Assembly: GCA_023105745.1 (NCBI GenBank)
Contig: JALGQZ010000011.1
Location: 22,346,975 to 22,410,974 of the forward strand
Reading direction: 5' to 3'
DNA: 64,000 nt
Source of the DNA: Austropuccinia psidii
Taxonomy: Eukaryota; Basidiomycota; Pucciniomycetes; Pucciniales; Sphaerophragmiaceae
The notes under the pieces are model-generated. The model was not told the DNA's origin, made no database searches, and saw only the letters and a program-made list of their open reading frames with translations. The position numbers and the translations under genes are program-made. Positions 24,001 through 35,354 of the stretch are shown piece after piece. Numbering within the stretch: the first letter of the stretch is position 1; every line of letters starts with the position of its first letter.

Positions 24001-26932
24001 CACCACTCCTGTCCTCATCACCTGGCATGATGGCAAGTCTAGATTGTGTGGAGACTTCAGAGCCCTGAATAACTACACAAAAGAAGACAGGTACCCTATA
24101 CCAAGGATACCTCATGCCTTGGATAAGCTAGCCAAAGCCAAATACATAACCAAGATGGATTGTATGAAAGGCTTCCACCAAAATGGGATTAAACCAAACT
24201 ACATGGAATTACTCAGAATAATATGCCATATGGGCATATATGAGTACACCAGAATGCCATTTGGCATCAAGAATGCACCAGCCCACTTCCAAAGGATGAT
24301 GGACACCATATTTCAAGAAGAAATAATGGAAGGCTGGATGGTAGTATATATTGATGATATCATTATATACTCAGAGACATGGGAAGACCATGTACAATAC
24401 ATAGACAGAGTGCTAAGTAAATGTACACCCATCAATCTGAAAATTTCACTAAAAAAGTGTAATTTTGGCCAACAAGAGCTACTGGCTCTAGGACATAAAG
24501 TCTCAGGTCTTAGTCTGGAAATTGACCAGAATAAAGTAGCAGAAGTACTGCAAAAACCAGTACCAAAAAGCATCAAAGAGATGCAATCCTTTCTTGGGTT
24601 TGCTAGCTACTATAGAAACCATATCAAAAATTTTGCACACATAACTAGTAGTTTATACAAGTTATGTTCAAAAGATGTAGTTTTTGGAATAACCAAGGAA
24701 AGGAGGGATGCATATGAGAGGATCAAATATGAACTCACTAATGCACCTGTTCTCATCTTACCTGACTTTGAACTACCATTCAAGTTATATATAGATGCAT
24801 CATGCAGTCAAGGCCTAGGAGCAGCCCTTCACCAAAGACAAATTGTGGATGGTGAACCGAGAGAAGGAGTAATTTGCTACATCTCAAGGCAGCTGAAAGA
24901 TTCAGAAGCCAGGTATGGGGCCACCCAGACTGAATGTCTATGTCTAGTCTGGGCTCTAGAAAAACTCCAGTATCATTTGGAGGGTGCAGTTTTTGAAGTC
25001 TACACAGACTGCACAGCCTTGAAGTCTTTACTAAACATGAAGACTACAAATAGACATATGCTGAGATGGCAAATAGACATCCAGGAGTATAGAGGGAAAA
25101 TGACCATCATATACAAGGAAGGTAAAAGCCATACCAATGCAGATGGCCTCAGCAGATGGCCACTGGACAATGTCAAAAGCAATCCAGCTTATGACCCAGA
25201 AGTTGCAGCAAAAATCCCTATCCATTTCATGGAAATAGATAGGAGGAAAAACTTCAGATTATCTGAATGGGCACCAGAAAGTGGTACCCTTGACAGTGGA
25301 AACACTGACTCAGAAGGGACAGAAACTCCCATACTGGGAATAAGTTCCTCAGAACTGCACAATGAGTTCTTCAGTGCAGTACAGAAGTCTTATGCCAAAC
25401 ACAAACAGTGTAGCATACTACTCCAACTCCTTCAACAAAAGTACAGGAGTCCAGAACTGGAAACCCAGCTTGAAGAACCCTGGTTGAGGGCCTATAAGGA
25501 CAATAAGTTTTTTCTTATAGATGGCCTGCTCTACCATAGAGAAAAGCACACAAGTGCACTCACAGTGGTAGACAGAGACCACATCTCATTGATCCTACAA
25601 GAATGCCATGACTGCCCCTATATGGTACACATGAGTGAAGACAGGACCAAAGAGAGGGTAGCAAGCACAGCTTGGTGGCCCAAGTGGGAACAAGAGTTGA
25701 GTGAATACATCAACACTTGTGAAAGATGCCAAAAGGCAAATAAGAAACATGGGAAGAAGTATGGGTTACTTCAACACATAGAAGAACCCAAGCACCCATG
25801 GGAAACCATCAACATGGACTGGGTTACAAGACTTGTCCCAGGAGGAAAAGAAAACTATAATGCCTGTTTGATCATAGTTGATAGGTTCAGCAAGAGCATG
25901 AGGTGTCTACCATGCCATAAAGAAGACACAGCCATGGATACTGCTCTGTTGTTTTGGAATAACATCATATCTACCTGTGGAGTCCCTAAGATCATCATTA
26001 GTGATAGGGACCCAAAATTCACATCTGAATTTTGGACTAACTTATATGACATGCTTGGTACCAAACTTGCTTTTTCCACAGCTTACCATCCACAAACAGA
26101 TGGCCTAGCTGAAAGGATGATCCAAACAATGGAGGACATCCTCAGAAGATTCTGTGCCTATGGCATGGAATACAAGGACCATGAGGGATACACACATGAT
26201 TGGGTTACCCTCTTACCAGCAGTCCAACTGGCTTATAATACAAGCCAGCACTCCACCACAGGTAAAAAACCTGCACTGGTGGAGAAAGGGTGGAACCCCC
26301 TGTTGCCTGTGGATCACTTGAAGAGAAATCTCCTGACTATCCACCCCACAGCCAAAGACTTCCATGATATGTGGAAGAGGGCCTGTGACACAGCTACCAA
26401 ATGCATAGCTGAGGCAAAAGAATACAATAAGCAGAGGTGGGACAAATCACATATGGAACCTGACTTCAAGGAAGGGGACCAGGTGTTAGTGTCTCCGCTG
26501 AACTTCAACAACCTCAAAGGACCTAAAAAGATGAGGGACTCATTTGTAGGACCTTTTACTATCATTAAGTTGATAGGAAAAAATGCAGTGGAAGTCAAAC
26601 TCACTGAGGAGTTTTCAAGGAAACATCCAGTCTTTCCAGTGAGTTTGGTCAAACCATACTTCCAGACAGAGGAGGATAAATTCCCCTCCAGGAGAAAGAA
26701 CCCCACACCACAGGAGATAGTGGAAGTGGAGGACTCCCCTGGACCTGTGAGTAAGATCGTCAGGGCAAGGAAGATCAGACTCAATAGGAAGGATCAAAGA
26801 CAATACCTAGTCAGATTGAAGAACCAGACAGCAGATAAAGACAAATGGTTGGCAGAGGATGCCATACCAGATGGGAACCTTCATTTAAGGAGATTCAGAG
26901 CCTCTAGGAGGACTGAACAGTCTCATCAATGA
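21077..26932 (+). CDS. Ty3/gypsy Gag-Pol polyprotein, family B
   Basis: The open frame has 1951 codons. With the splice model, translation enters at 21099 and the product is about 2044 residues. Positions here count from 21077. The gag domain is at about 420-610. The zinc knuckle [14 protein letters not shown] is at about 621-634. The protease DSG starts at Asp752. Reverse transcriptase carries YIDD at 1091-1094. RNase H has YIDAS with Asp1240. The integrase zinc domain has His1511, His1518 and a C-X2-C near 1548. The catalytic core has Asp1581, Asp1643 and Glu1679, a correct D-D-35-E. The C-terminal 60 residues resemble a chromodomain (YLVR then W), as in chromoviruses. The product makes the particle, copies RNA to DNA and integrates it. 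No lesion is visible. CpG is almost absent (about five by eye in 5.9 kb). Confidence 0.95.
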   Translation: MSPAYLRDLGFQRNQPEDREGLSRTRRHERRHLGHSGGWQNNEGDNINLAIHTPIQQKPQTRGLERYGSSSLDPPTPKTFISMEHGQQEVQPSNSLGKTGFKLPEDLSQRDRLQRTYGNHQRLESYQAAQTPGGKGTEDKGESSHYPSYRRTVNPDRAYSDSFRFTRSRPNKLSNGFTPLRNQQISGQESPFFTIPGSFQEKTRKQGKEQNLLQPEEERVRPHDSEAVRFGEISTQEPEVAVNHSRISSPSNRNITPTQTENNIVTSESNINSDTLWLQMSQYAEQSAKQFAEIKAGQERMRQTQASLEQIAKNLQEGYAQLSKASEETNKRLNIVFEEQHHSTRDRECLDQEINKLFNAYHSLKPQPQGQAIENPYQPDDIKPDAMLLNKARSPSQYQDGDGMSYSEKEALKQLPEASSWPKFSGSGEYDHMELIDYIDGLFIDVPSIPDYCITARLNTAFKGHASIWYTEMKEIHGRRNWPWWKSQIIQKYSNGTWIWQKTMSFENDKYSVDKDPYEWCLRQSKRLKAIDPQMNIQMRNHKLLTQLPGELEHAVKCRCNQNCTLDEISNTLQDIRKRTNIGKFTPYKSSGFKEKQPFRVEFKDKPKEKVAEVAKKRNSCHNCGSTDHYDNNCPKAKKKVYAIEKVPEEEPPTEDSESDSMGDAIREPSDDDQDPREEFLVEYQEETPLEIQDIQLEAGMPQDTANKNLCKNTQDAQTFLVTPTKGMAYIHGTATKMTVCIDNAQNPLIIDSGAHCSIVARNYVDTHFPNWEKQLLPTKAKNFKSASGKMTSIGTIIKEIIIPHRKGNIRLNPEFVVLNDAHIQGFLLGTDYQRMYGIDIYNSKNRHITIGTNKEKKFSLDIYQISSQDSLEELLKEFREGQFSTTLTSKQKLSLLKILRKNRPAFAIGEEPLGKIKGHDIELYLDVERPYPPMLRRPPYPASLETRKEIEKHINELLDMDVIRKIGHNEIVEITTPVLITWHDGKSRLCGDFRALNNYTKEDRYPIPRIPHALDKLAKAKYITKMDCMKGFHQNGIKPNYMELLRIICHMGIYEYTRMPFGIKNAPAHFQRMMDTIFQEEIMEGWMVVYIDDIIIYSETWEDHVQYIDRVLSKCTPINLKISLKKCNFGQQELLALGHKVSGLSLEIDQNKVAEVLQKPVPKSIKEMQSFLGFASYYRNHIKNFAHITSSLYKLCSKDVVFGITKERRDAYERIKYELTNAPVLILPDFELPFKLYIDASCSQGLGAALHQRQIVDGEPREGVICYISRQLKDSEARYGATQTECLCLVWALEKLQYHLEGAVFEVYTDCTALKSLLNMKTTNRHMLRWQIDIQEYRGKMTIIYKEGKSHTNADGLSRWPLDNVKSNPAYDPEVAAKIPIHFMEIDRRKNFRLSEWAPESGTLDSGNTDSEGTETPILGISSSELHNEFFSAVQKSYAKHKQCSILLQLLQQKYRSPELETQLEEPWLRAYKDNKFFLIDGLLYHREKHTSALTVVDRDHISLILQECHDCPYMVHMSEDRTKERVASTAWWPKWEQELSEYINTCERCQKANKKHGKKYGLLQHIEEPKHPWETINMDWVTRLVPGGKENYNACLIIVDRFSKSMRCLPCHKEDTAMDTALLFWNNIISTCGVPKIIISDRDPKFTSEFWTNLYDMLGTKLAFSTAYHPQTDGLAERMIQTMEDILRRFCAYGMEYKDHEGYTHDWVTLLPAVQLAYNTSQHSTTGKKPALVEKGWNPLLPVDHLKRNLLTIHPTAKDFHDMWKRACDTATKCIAEAKEYNKQRWDKSHMEPDFKEGDQVLVSPLNFNNLKGPKKMRDSFVGPFTIIKLIGKNAVEVKLTEEFSRKHPVFPVSLVKPYFQTEEDKFPSRRKNPTPQEIVEVEDSPGPVSKIVRARKIRLNRKDQRQYLVRLKNQTADKDKWLAEDAIPDGNLHLRRFRASRRTEQSHQ
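21097..21776 (+). pseudogene. ORF1, alternative-frame product overlapping the start of Gag-Pol (one stop in this copy)
   Basis: Reached through the upstream acceptor, this frame runs about 225 codons to a TAA at 21774, in a different frame from Gag-Pol over the same DNA. It reads like a real protein: an acidic N-part, a block with LATHW (about 21347) and GWNP (about 21437), then a basic Ser-rich tail with [11 protein letters not shown]. The family A ORF1 has LADLW and GWHP at nearly the same spacing. The family C remnant matches it around NWSM and in the FDQRRKEADP tail. A TAG at 21291 interrupts it here where family C has a Gln codon, so this copy would make a truncated product or start internally. 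It has no zinc knuckle or catalytic motif. Function unknown. Confidence 0.6.
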
Positions 26933-26944
26933 TGAGCCTTTTTT

Positions 26945-26956
26945 AGAGGGAGGGTA
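26945..26956 (+). promoter_or_regulatory. Polypurine tract of element B
   Basis: AGAGGGAGGG followed by TA sits directly before the 3' LTR, the place where plus-strand DNA synthesis is primed in LTR elements. Confidence 0.8.
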
Positions 26957-28394
26957 TGTCAGCCTGTGACTCAAAACCAGAGCACAAGCATGACAGCCAA
27001 AATACCATAAACCAATGGTATAGCCAAGATACCACCAAAACATGGAACTGAACCAAATCAGCTCAAAAGGTATCAAAAGAAAGAGGAAACTCACTTCTTC
27101 CTGAAAATATAAGTCCCATCACCATAGGACTAGAAATAACAAATTTATTCCTGCTCAAAGTTATTGCTGAGCATAAACCTTAATTTTCACCTCTCATCTA
27201 AAATCTAGAAGGAGAGGCTTAACCCCATCAAATGGGTACTCAAAATAAAGCTCTAAGCCAGGGCTATCCAATGGTACCAGCCAAACTGAGCTAGCACCAA
27301 TATTACTGGAGTTATGGTCAATTTCAGGCCAAATAAGGGTGAATAAAACATTCACCTCTCATCTAACTTCTACAGTTTTAGTGTGGGATACCTGAAGTGG
27401 GGTCTTTTTGGAAAGAGCACAATCAGGGCTATCTGATGGTGCCATCTACTTCCTCATATCTCAACTACTGCAGAAGGTATGGGGCAAACAAGCTCAATAC
27501 AGCTTTTTGCCTAAAACACGCAAATGTACAAAAATCTTGTACATGGGATAACTTTGCCATATTTAATGATACCCATATCAAATGAGGTACCATTGTGTAG
27601 AGCACATACAGGGATACACACGGAACCAATTTTGAGGTTGATATCTCAAGAATTGACAAAGTTATAGCTGTTTTAAAGTTAAAATCCCACCTGCTGTCAT
27701 ATACAGCCTTACCATGGGATAATATCCCACAATCATGAATATGAGGTGTCAAATAGACAAAGAAGCATGTTTTTACTTCAATACCTCATATGTCAGTCAA
27801 TACTGGGGTCCCATACAGTTTCTGTACAGCATTCTACGTGTCATACACGTCAGAATCAGGCTGTGAGGTCCCCAGATGAAAATTTTCACCCTGTATTGGT
27901 GAAAACCGCCCAGATGTGGTTTCAAAACCACATCTGAGCCCAATACAGGCTATACAGGCTGTTTGAAAACAACAAGCCAGTACTATAAAGTGAAAAAATC
28001 TTCACTTCCTCTACATGGAAAGGTTCAGCACCCTTTCCACCCCATTTCAGGATAAAAAGGAGGCTTTTCACAGCCAGAATTGTCTCCTCATCCTGCTCTT
28101 GAATAACCTACGTAGCAAACTGTCAAAAAAAGTTTTACTCTTGGTTAATAATCAGGTATACTCTTAAATTAAAAGTATTGTAGTCTTTATTATTGTAACC
28201 CAACAGGTAAAGCTGCACCCAGGGCTTTCAACAGCGCTCACCACCACTATATCTCTATAGTAAAGCCCTTAATATCTTAATTTAATCATTTATTACCAAC
28301 TTTATCATCTTTTAAAACCATTTTTACCATGTCACAGTCATAGTTAAACCTTGTAAATACTTATATACACCTTTATCATAGACTCACCCTGACA
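26957..28394 (+). repeat. 3' LTR of element B
   Basis: 1438 bp, partner of 18716-20136, followed by the AATTT target duplication at 28395-28399. Confidence 0.95.
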
Positions 28395-28399
28395 AATTT

Positions 28400-29767
28400 C
28401 AATTTTAGAAATTATATCAAATACATACTAGGGTTTGATTAAATTAGTTTTCAAAAGAAATTTCAAAAAGAAAATTAAAATTCTAATTAAATTACATTAT
28501 ATTAAAAATAAAATTCATTAATTAATTAAACTTTCAAAAAGAATTAAAACCTTAAATTGAAATATGCTAGTTCAGAAAATGAATAAATTAAATTTTGGAT
28601 AGTTCATATTTAAGTCTTCAAAATTATCTTTAAATTATAATTGAAAAATAGCTATAATACTTTTTTGTTTTATTTCTTCTTTTCTTCTAATCAAAAAAAC
28701 TATTGTCGTTTTTAAGAAAAAGACATATTCTGTTGGAATATATAGGTATATATTAAAAATATTACAAAAAGGTCATCATGGTTATTGAACATTCTAAAGC
28801 TTTGTTTTAATTATCTAATTGAATGATTATATGTTTTTATTCAAGAATTATTAATTAAAAATCTTTCAGAGCTTCATTATTTGTTATTTGATATTGATAA
28901 CAGTGATCACAAGTTTTTAAATAAAAAAGTATGAAAAACGTAATTCAAAAATTTCATCCCCTAAAATAAAATTCAAAATTTTATACATTAAGTAATAAGA
29001 TGTTGCTCAATGAATCTAATTGAATTATCCTTTTGAAATAGGATACTCTTAATTCTTTTAATCAACCAAATAATTAGTAAATCATTTGTGTATTTTAAGC
29101 TTAAAAATGGCAAAAAATGTTGGAATGATGCTTTGTTGGATGTGAAATGGTAGATCATATGCAACCATGTGAAATATGTTCAATATTGGGAATTCTACCA
29201 GTTAAAATGGGTAAAAGGTAGTTTTACAAGAGATTTTGGAGGAATTTCATGATTTTAATATAGTCTTATTTTAGATATTTCCTAATAATATCCTGTTATT
29301 AACATTTCACTTTCATATTGATAGAATTCCATATTTAGATAATAAATTCAAGGGGGAAAAATGAAATATTAATCAAATAGAATACATGGATTCACCAATA
29401 TCATTACTGAAATTGATTAAATTAGTATTTCAATCTTTTCAACCCAAAATTACCAATGGGGAGGATATTCAAACCAGAAAGTATTGAATTTGATTTTCTT
29501 TCAATAGATTTTTAATCTTAATTAAATTTTCTGAAATTAAAAAAATTAAATATTATACAGATGTCATAGTTATTGATTTCAAATTGACTTTGTATAGGTT
29601 TGAATAGGTATTTATGACTCAATATGCAATAGTAGAATGTTATTCAAGGTTTAATTTGTAAATATTTGATTAAATGTATCCCAATTTTTTCAACTTTTTC
29701 ATTACTTGTAGGAAACTAAAGTTATTACTCTGAAATATCAATACTTAAATATTAAAGAAATTAGGAT
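28400..29767. other. AT-rich intergenic region, nothing recognised
   Basis: About 1.4 kb between element B and the solo LTR of family C. Short ORFs only, no repeats or RNA genes that I can see. Confidence 0.6.
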
Positions 29768-30262
29768 GATTCTGTCAGCCTGTGACTTCAAACAGAGCAC
29801 CGGCATTAAATCCAAAATACCATAAATTATTTTCACCTTGTATCCATAATATGCATATCTAATGAAGCCAAAATTAAAGTGGTATTTTTCTTTAAGCTCT
29901 CAATGAGAAATTTACAATTTTACCATCCATTTTCCTTTAGCACTGCTACTTCAGAAAATACCCTTATAACCTCTTTTTTCCAAAGAACTCCCTTAAAGTC
30001 TAAGAGGTCTTGTTCAGAACTGTGAAGGATTACAACCGAATCAAATATCTGAATGAGAGATTCAATTTTGAATACCTTAGACCTCTGTATCTCTGAAATT
30101 AGAAAATTAATATTGGCTCAAACGTTTATTAATAAAAATACAGGATTTCTGAAATTAGAAATACAAAGAAACCCCTGTATCTTTGCCATCTATGCATACA
30201 GCTGTACTATGAATTATACCAAACTTTAGAGCTCATCAATCTCTACACCTCTGTGTCACTAT

Positions 30263-30497
30263 TGCTGAGATTAGTAGGTTGCAATGATGCAACATTAGAA
30301 TATCCTTATAGAAAAAAATTACCTGTAAATAGTCATTCACGCTGCGTGCGCCTTATCCACCGCAGTTGTCTAGTTGTAACATATAAGACGCTCTCCGACT
30401 GCATTCAAGTCTCTTTTCCTCACCTCTCATCATCAGAGGTGACAGATTAGAAACTGACCAGTGAGCAAGCTTTGCTACACCTGAACACTTCTTAATA
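30263..30497 (+). repeat. 5' LTR of the copia element
   Basis: 235 bp, TGCTGAGATTAGTAGG to CACTTCTTAATA, matching 46834-47066 with scattered substitutions. A poorly TATA-like but CpG-containing promoter region is present. The internal sequence starts GGTTAAAAGCC. Confidence 0.92.
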
Positions 30498-30545
30498 GGT
30501 TAAAAGCCTGCGCCTACCAAGCTCCAGCAATAGGCTGCTTGCAAG

Positions 30546-30934
30546 ATGTCCATTTCTACCCATGCAAAGAAAGCCGCAGACAACAACACCAATGCAAAAC
30601 CCCTCTCAAACAAGGAGGTGTACTCACTTTTGAATTCCTTAAAATTAGCACACAGTTCCAATGCAGAAGAAATGCAATTGCTTCAAATGGCTCTGACACT
30701 CTGTTGTCTACACCACCCCCTGTTTCTTCTTTCAAAAAAAATCCGCACTCTAATTCTTCTGCATACAATTGGCTCATGCAAGAACCATATCACATGGCCG
30801 ACCGTTTTGGTCAGCTCAGGAGCAATGAGTTGCTTCTCTCAACTGAGTCCTGTGTGTTGCATTCAACTCCAAATTGACAGTCAATGACTCACCATCTTTA
30901 CTCAACAATCCATAGCTTGAGGAAAATCAGGCAG
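30546..30934 (+). pseudogene. Copia gag, N-terminal part
   Basis: The ATG at 30546 opens a frame beginning MSISTHAKKAADNN. After about 50 codons a frameshift moves the recognisable sequence to the frame of 30539-30877 (PPPVSSFKK, then EPYHMADRFGQL) and then back. It ends at the GCAG before the inserted family D LTR and continues at 32998. This is the N-terminus of a rust copia Gag. Confidence 0.75.
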
Positions 30935-31573
30935 TGTGGTATTCCATACCTGTCTGGGCCAGCTTCAAGCACATTGAGGGTGAAAATTTCAAAATATCAA
31001 GACTTAAATGGTCAATTTAGGATATCTCAGCTCAAAAGACACTTTCACAATCACATAAGTAAAATAGTAACATGCGAAGTATTAAATTTACGGAATATTT
31101 TACCATTTAGTATAAAAATAGCCTAAATACTTTCATAATTCAATGACTAAAACGTTGATTAAACTATATGGATATATACAGGATAGCTTACAAATAAGAT
31201 TCAAAAAAACAAAAAATTTTAGTTTAATACAGACAGAAACTCAAAATTACATATATAAGGTAGAAATGTAGCATCAAATTCACCCTCAACCCACCAAAAA
31301 AATTAGATTACTAAGAATTACAGTCACCAAAATGAAATTTATGTAATAAGATCAACTAAAAAGTAGGAATACACATCCATTGTATATCAAGATGGAATTG
31401 AATCAAACCTTAATTAACTTCATGCATAGAAAGCTCCATATAGTCTTGAAAGAATTGCATTAATGGCCAATCATAATACAAACAAATGTTACAATAATTG
31501 TACTGAATCAACTCATATCCAAATTAACACCCCATAAACTTTAATGAGATTACATAATCAAAAGAATGAAAAA

Positions 31574-32030
31574 TGATGCAATTGACCAAATAGATGGTGC
31601 AATATTTCTATCAAATGACACCATTTCAAAGTTACTCACCAGCTAAATTTCCTCAAGGCTGTGCATAATAGGAATAAAGTTCAATTAATTGAAAATAAAG
31701 TTTTAAAATATGGTGCAATATACCAAACATATGGTGCAATATCTCTAGCAAATGACACCATCTAAAAATTACTCACCAGCTGAATTGCCTCAAGGATGTG
31801 CATAATAAAATTAAAGTTGAATTAATTAAAAATAAAGTTTTAAAATATGGTGCAATATACCAAACATATGGTGCAATATCTTGATCCAATGACACCATCT
31901 CAAAATTAGCTCAAGGCTGTGCATAAACATCAACAAAGTTCAGAATGATGGTAGATTCCAAACATATGGTGCAATATCTTTATCAAATGAAACCATTTCA
32001 AAAACACTCACCAACTAAAATACCTCAAGG
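31574..32030. repeat. Tandem repeat in the family D LTR, 137-bp period
   Basis: Units start at about 31574, 31711 and 31848 (137 bp apart), with a shorter one from about 31947. Each carries a pair of ATGGTGCAATAT motifs and AAATGACACCAT. The LTR at 6252 has a reduced version (about 6860-7110). Lying upstream of the TATA box, it may act as an enhancer. Confidence 0.85.
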
Positions 32031-32085
32031 TAAAAAAACTTTGAAGTACCCTGTTTTTGAGTGCCTCTGTGGAGGGCCCAAAGAA

Positions 32086-32096
32086 TATAAATAGAG
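32086..32096 (+). promoter_or_regulatory. TATA box of the nested family D LTR
   Basis: TATAAATAGAG in the same context as 7211-7221, followed by a CTCTCCCTC start-like region. Confidence 0.7.
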
Positions 32097-32997
32097 GGCC
32101 ACTCTCCCTCATTTTCCCCCATGCTCATGGAAGTATTTACCCATTAAATGAAAATCTAATCCTCAATCTAAAGGATCCATCCATCCCTATTCTATTAGGA
32201 TAACTAGAAAAATGAAACTATAAAGTTCATTAGCAAAGCTCAGAAGCAAATGTTAGTAGTCAAAAAGTATTGATAAGATAAAGTATTTACAGTATTAATG
32301 AGAGATTTTAGTATTGAATAAATATTAGTATCATAATGAATATTAGTAATAGTCATAAAGTACGGCTCAAAGAAGTTATTATTTTTTTAGATTTAATATC
32401 AATAGCTATCTTATCCTTATCATTATTAAATATGAATCCATTAAGGGATATATATTCTTATCAAATAAGTATTATTAGCTATATTGGTCATAAGATCCCT
32501 CAAAAAAAATCAATAAATATAAAAAACCCACCCTTCTATGATAAAAGAAGAATATTATAGTATTATCTCCAGTATATTCTATATATTATATTGTTAATGA
32601 ACCTTATAATCAATAATTAACCTAAAAATATAAATAAACACATATATTTTAAAAAATCATACATCTATATAACTGTATATTATCAATACTTAAATTTATA
32701 TTTAAGTATTACCTTTAACCTATAAAGTAGTGGTATTAAGCCATTTTTTATATATATAGTAATGATAAAAGTTATTGATCTAATAATTGAGTAGGTCTGA
32801 TAGAGACTGCTGAAATTCTTCTCTAGTTGTAAAGCCACAATCTTAAATATTGATTTGTGAGCTCTATAGGGAGATTATTTAGTATATTCAGAGGGTCAGC
32901 TAATACACCTTAGCACCCTTGGTTACAGGATCATTCAGAAATTCAAAACTGTTTACCTGTGATTTCCCCCTCAAGGACTACCTTATCCAATCCCACA

Positions 32998-33744
32998 GCG
33001 GTCTCCCATTTTATTGACGCCTCCACACCACATGATTTTGCCCTCTGTCTTGGCGTCATCCCTTCCTGTACAATGGCAAAGGATTTTTTTGAAGCCATCA
33101 AGATGCATTTCTGTCCAGGCAGCCGTTTTCAGAAGCTCAAAGTTGTGCGGGATCTCCTCCACATGCTTGTGGAAAATGCCAGCAGCAACCAGCAGTCTAA
33201 TACCAGCATCATCCTCTCTTTGTGCCAGACCTTTGCGATGCTCAAAAAACTGGGAATTGAGGCTGATGAACTCAGGGGTCTTCTGGCGCAGGTGTTGTGT
33301 CATGCCCCTACAAGCCTTGACCAGGTAGCCTTCAACCAACTCATCACCACAGCAATATTGCCGAAAGGTGATGACAAGCCATTTTCCACCTTTGTGGGAC
33401 AGGTCATCCTCAATTCCTCACAGCGAATGCACCACCAGGTGTGAGAACTGTCTCCTTTTGTTTACTGTGTGTCTGACCCACCTGCCAGACCCTGCTTTCC
33501 CTACAACCTGCGGCAAATACCGTCTACAAGAAATGTACGTCGGCCTCCAGATCACCTGGTTGACAAATTTGACGGCTCTTGCTTCCACTGTGGGCGTGTG
33601 GACTACCCACATACAAGGGGCATGGCAAACCCTAGGCCAACCCCCTTGTTGCCAGTGCCATACTGACCAGCAAGACCAACAACACCTGATTGGCACTCAC
33701 AGCAGGGTTCAGGTACACACTACCAGCGCAAAAGGGTTTCCCAG
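32998..33744 (+). pseudogene. Copia gag, C-terminal part with decayed zinc knuckle
   Basis: From GCGGTC the frame reads into SHFIDASTPHDFALC and on to SSQRMHHQV, stopping at 33444. This is the UBN2/Retrotran_gag_2-type domain of copia Gag, with CPGSRFQKLKVVRDLL near 33110. Reading then shifts frame. At about 33590 CFHCGRVDYPH is the first half of a C-X2-C-X4-H-X4-C knuckle whose last Cys is lost. Stops and frameshifts separate this from the protease that begins near 33745. Confidence 0.8.
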
Positions 33745-35354
33745 GTGCAGTTTGTAGAGAATGATGCTTCCAAAAAAGTCTTGATTGATATGGGTGCATC
33801 CATCCACCTGTCTGGAGCCCTGTGTTTTGCAACCCGCATATGCAGCATTTCTCCCTTTTGTATCTTCTTTGCCAACTCCAACTCATCTCTTGTCATATTG
33901 CAGATGACAACCCTTAAAATACCCATCAATAACGGCTCAGTTATCATACAAAATGTGGCGTACTTCAACAAGATATTGGGTACTATACTTTCTGTGAGCC
34001 GCCTGTGCACAGTGGGGGTTGTACCAATTTTTGATAATATAGCATTGTCACTTCTTGTCTCTGGCTTTGTTGTAATCACCACCTTCAAGAACAGATGTTG
34101 GTGGCTAAACGTCTTGTATAGCAAAGGGACCAATCGGTCAGTGGCTGTGAACCCTTCCGGTGATTTTCTTAAACTTGAAATGAATTCAATATCCCGTCCA
34201 GCTACTACGAGCTTGAGCTCGCGTGAGTGGCATTACCATCTTGGCCATGCCTGCAACAAGGTGGTCATTTCCTTCCTTAAGAAACATGTCCCTGTATTTG
34301 ATCCAAACAGTTGGCAACCCTTCTACTTCAAAGTGTGTGCTACTGCTAAAAGCACTCATTGTCTTGCGAGGGTGTGCACCAATATCCCGAAAGACAAGCC
34401 GCTTGACCTGCTGGGTCCTTTTTCCAATGACGCGCAGGGCTTCCACTATATTCTCACTATACACAACCACATGTTGGCATACAGCATTGTTTACCCACTG
34501 AGATCTTGGTCAGAGGCACCCAATGCTATATTGGATGCAATTCCACAATTCCAGGTTTGGGTGAAAATAAAACCAAAAGCCCTGCGGACGGACAACGCCA
34601 ACGAATTTACCTCAGAAACTTTTATTTCATCCCTGGAAAAACTGGGGGTGGGTTTCTTTCCTTTGCTACCCTACTCACCCCAGGAGAATGGCAAAAAGGA
34701 ACGCCTCAACCAAACATTGGGTGAAATGGCAAGGTCAATGATGATACAGAGAAAAATGCCTGACCGATTTTGGCATTTTGTGTATGATTTGGCTTGTTCC
34801 ACACACAACCTCCTGCCTAATTCCCAATGCATGGAATTGTCACCGCATCAACTGCTATTCGGTCAGCCTCCCTCTATTACAATGGTCTACCCTTTTGGCA
34901 TGGAGGCCATTGTCCACATCCCCATGGTACAGCAACATCATAAATCGGCACCAAGAGGGACTGCGTGTCATCTTCTTGAACCACTCATGTCTGGTGGCTG
35001 GTTGCTGTGGGATCCCACAGGCAACCAAATGGTGCGATCGGCAAGTGTTGTGTTCCCTCATTTTCAGTCATTGCGAGTCTCTGCCACTAAACCTCAAAAA
35101 GGCTTGCTCTCCCACAGTAGCAACTCAATGATGCTTGGACAAGTGCCGATGGAGCATTACATCAAGCAAGAGAACAAAGCTATTGACTCTCTACCTTTAA
35201 CCAAGAACATTATAATCCCTGAGCACCTGGGTAAAGCACTGTCGGGACAATTCAAATCCAAATGGAAGGTGGCATGCAAGGCAGAATTGGAGCAGATTTT
35301 AGTGAGAGATGTATGGGAAGCAGTCAACAGAACCAAATCTATGAAGACGATTGG
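33745..35354 (+). pseudogene. Copia pol, protease-integrase part (interrupted by gypsy A)
   Basis: The frame is open from 33745 to the gypsy insertion at 35355. The protease motif reads VLIDMGAS near 33780, with Met where Ser or Thr is expected. The GAG-pre-integrase block EWHYHLGHACN is near 34225. The integrase core shows DLLGPF, RTDNANEF and then PQENGKKERLNQT, a D-D-E set. The C-terminal integrase region has YPFGMEAIVHIP and SGGWLLWDPTG, as in other rust copia elements. It ends in the RT N-terminus (TKSMKTIG) and continues at 45446. Translation past 35354 to 35421 is LTR sequence. Confidence 0.9.

Larger units (their letters stand above)
18716..28394 (+). mobile_element. Complete Ty3/gypsy LTR retrotransposon, family B
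   Basis: The element is 9.68 kb: 5' LTR 18716-20136, primer site, spliced leader, a 1951-codon frame, purine tract, 3' LTR 26957-28394. The 5-bp duplication AATTT lies at 18711-18715 and 28395-28399. LTRs have TGTCAG...TGACA ends. The polyprotein order is gag, zinc knuckle, protease, RT, RNase H, integrase, chromodomain-like tail, which is the Ty3/gypsy order. The long frame has no stop or frameshift and all catalytic motifs look intact. The LTRs differ by scattered substitutions and a small indel near 27140-27165, so this copy is older than the family A element at 35355. Whether it still moves cannot be seen. Confidence 0.97.
30935..32997 (+). mobile_element. Solo LTR of family D inside copia gag
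   Basis: 2063 bp, TGTGGTATTCC to AATCCCACA, related to the LTR at 6252-8168. It is flanked by GCAG (30931-30934) and GCGG (32998-33001), a likely 4-bp target duplication with one substitution. Removing the LTR and one copy restores the copia gag frame. A tandem array with a 137-bp period (about 31574-32030) precedes the TATA box at 32086-32096. Confidence 0.9.

Noticed and set aside
26314..26784. 156-codon minus-strand ORF in element B
   Set aside because: Antisense of the integrase C-terminal region. No independent support.
30253..30450. Small ORF in the copia LTR (related one at 46824-47033)
   Set aside because: Lies across the LTR and is repeated with it. No evidence of a gene.
32983..33339. 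118-codon minus-strand ORF opposite copia gag
   Set aside because: It is the antisense shadow of the recognisable copia gag and has no protein signature of its own.
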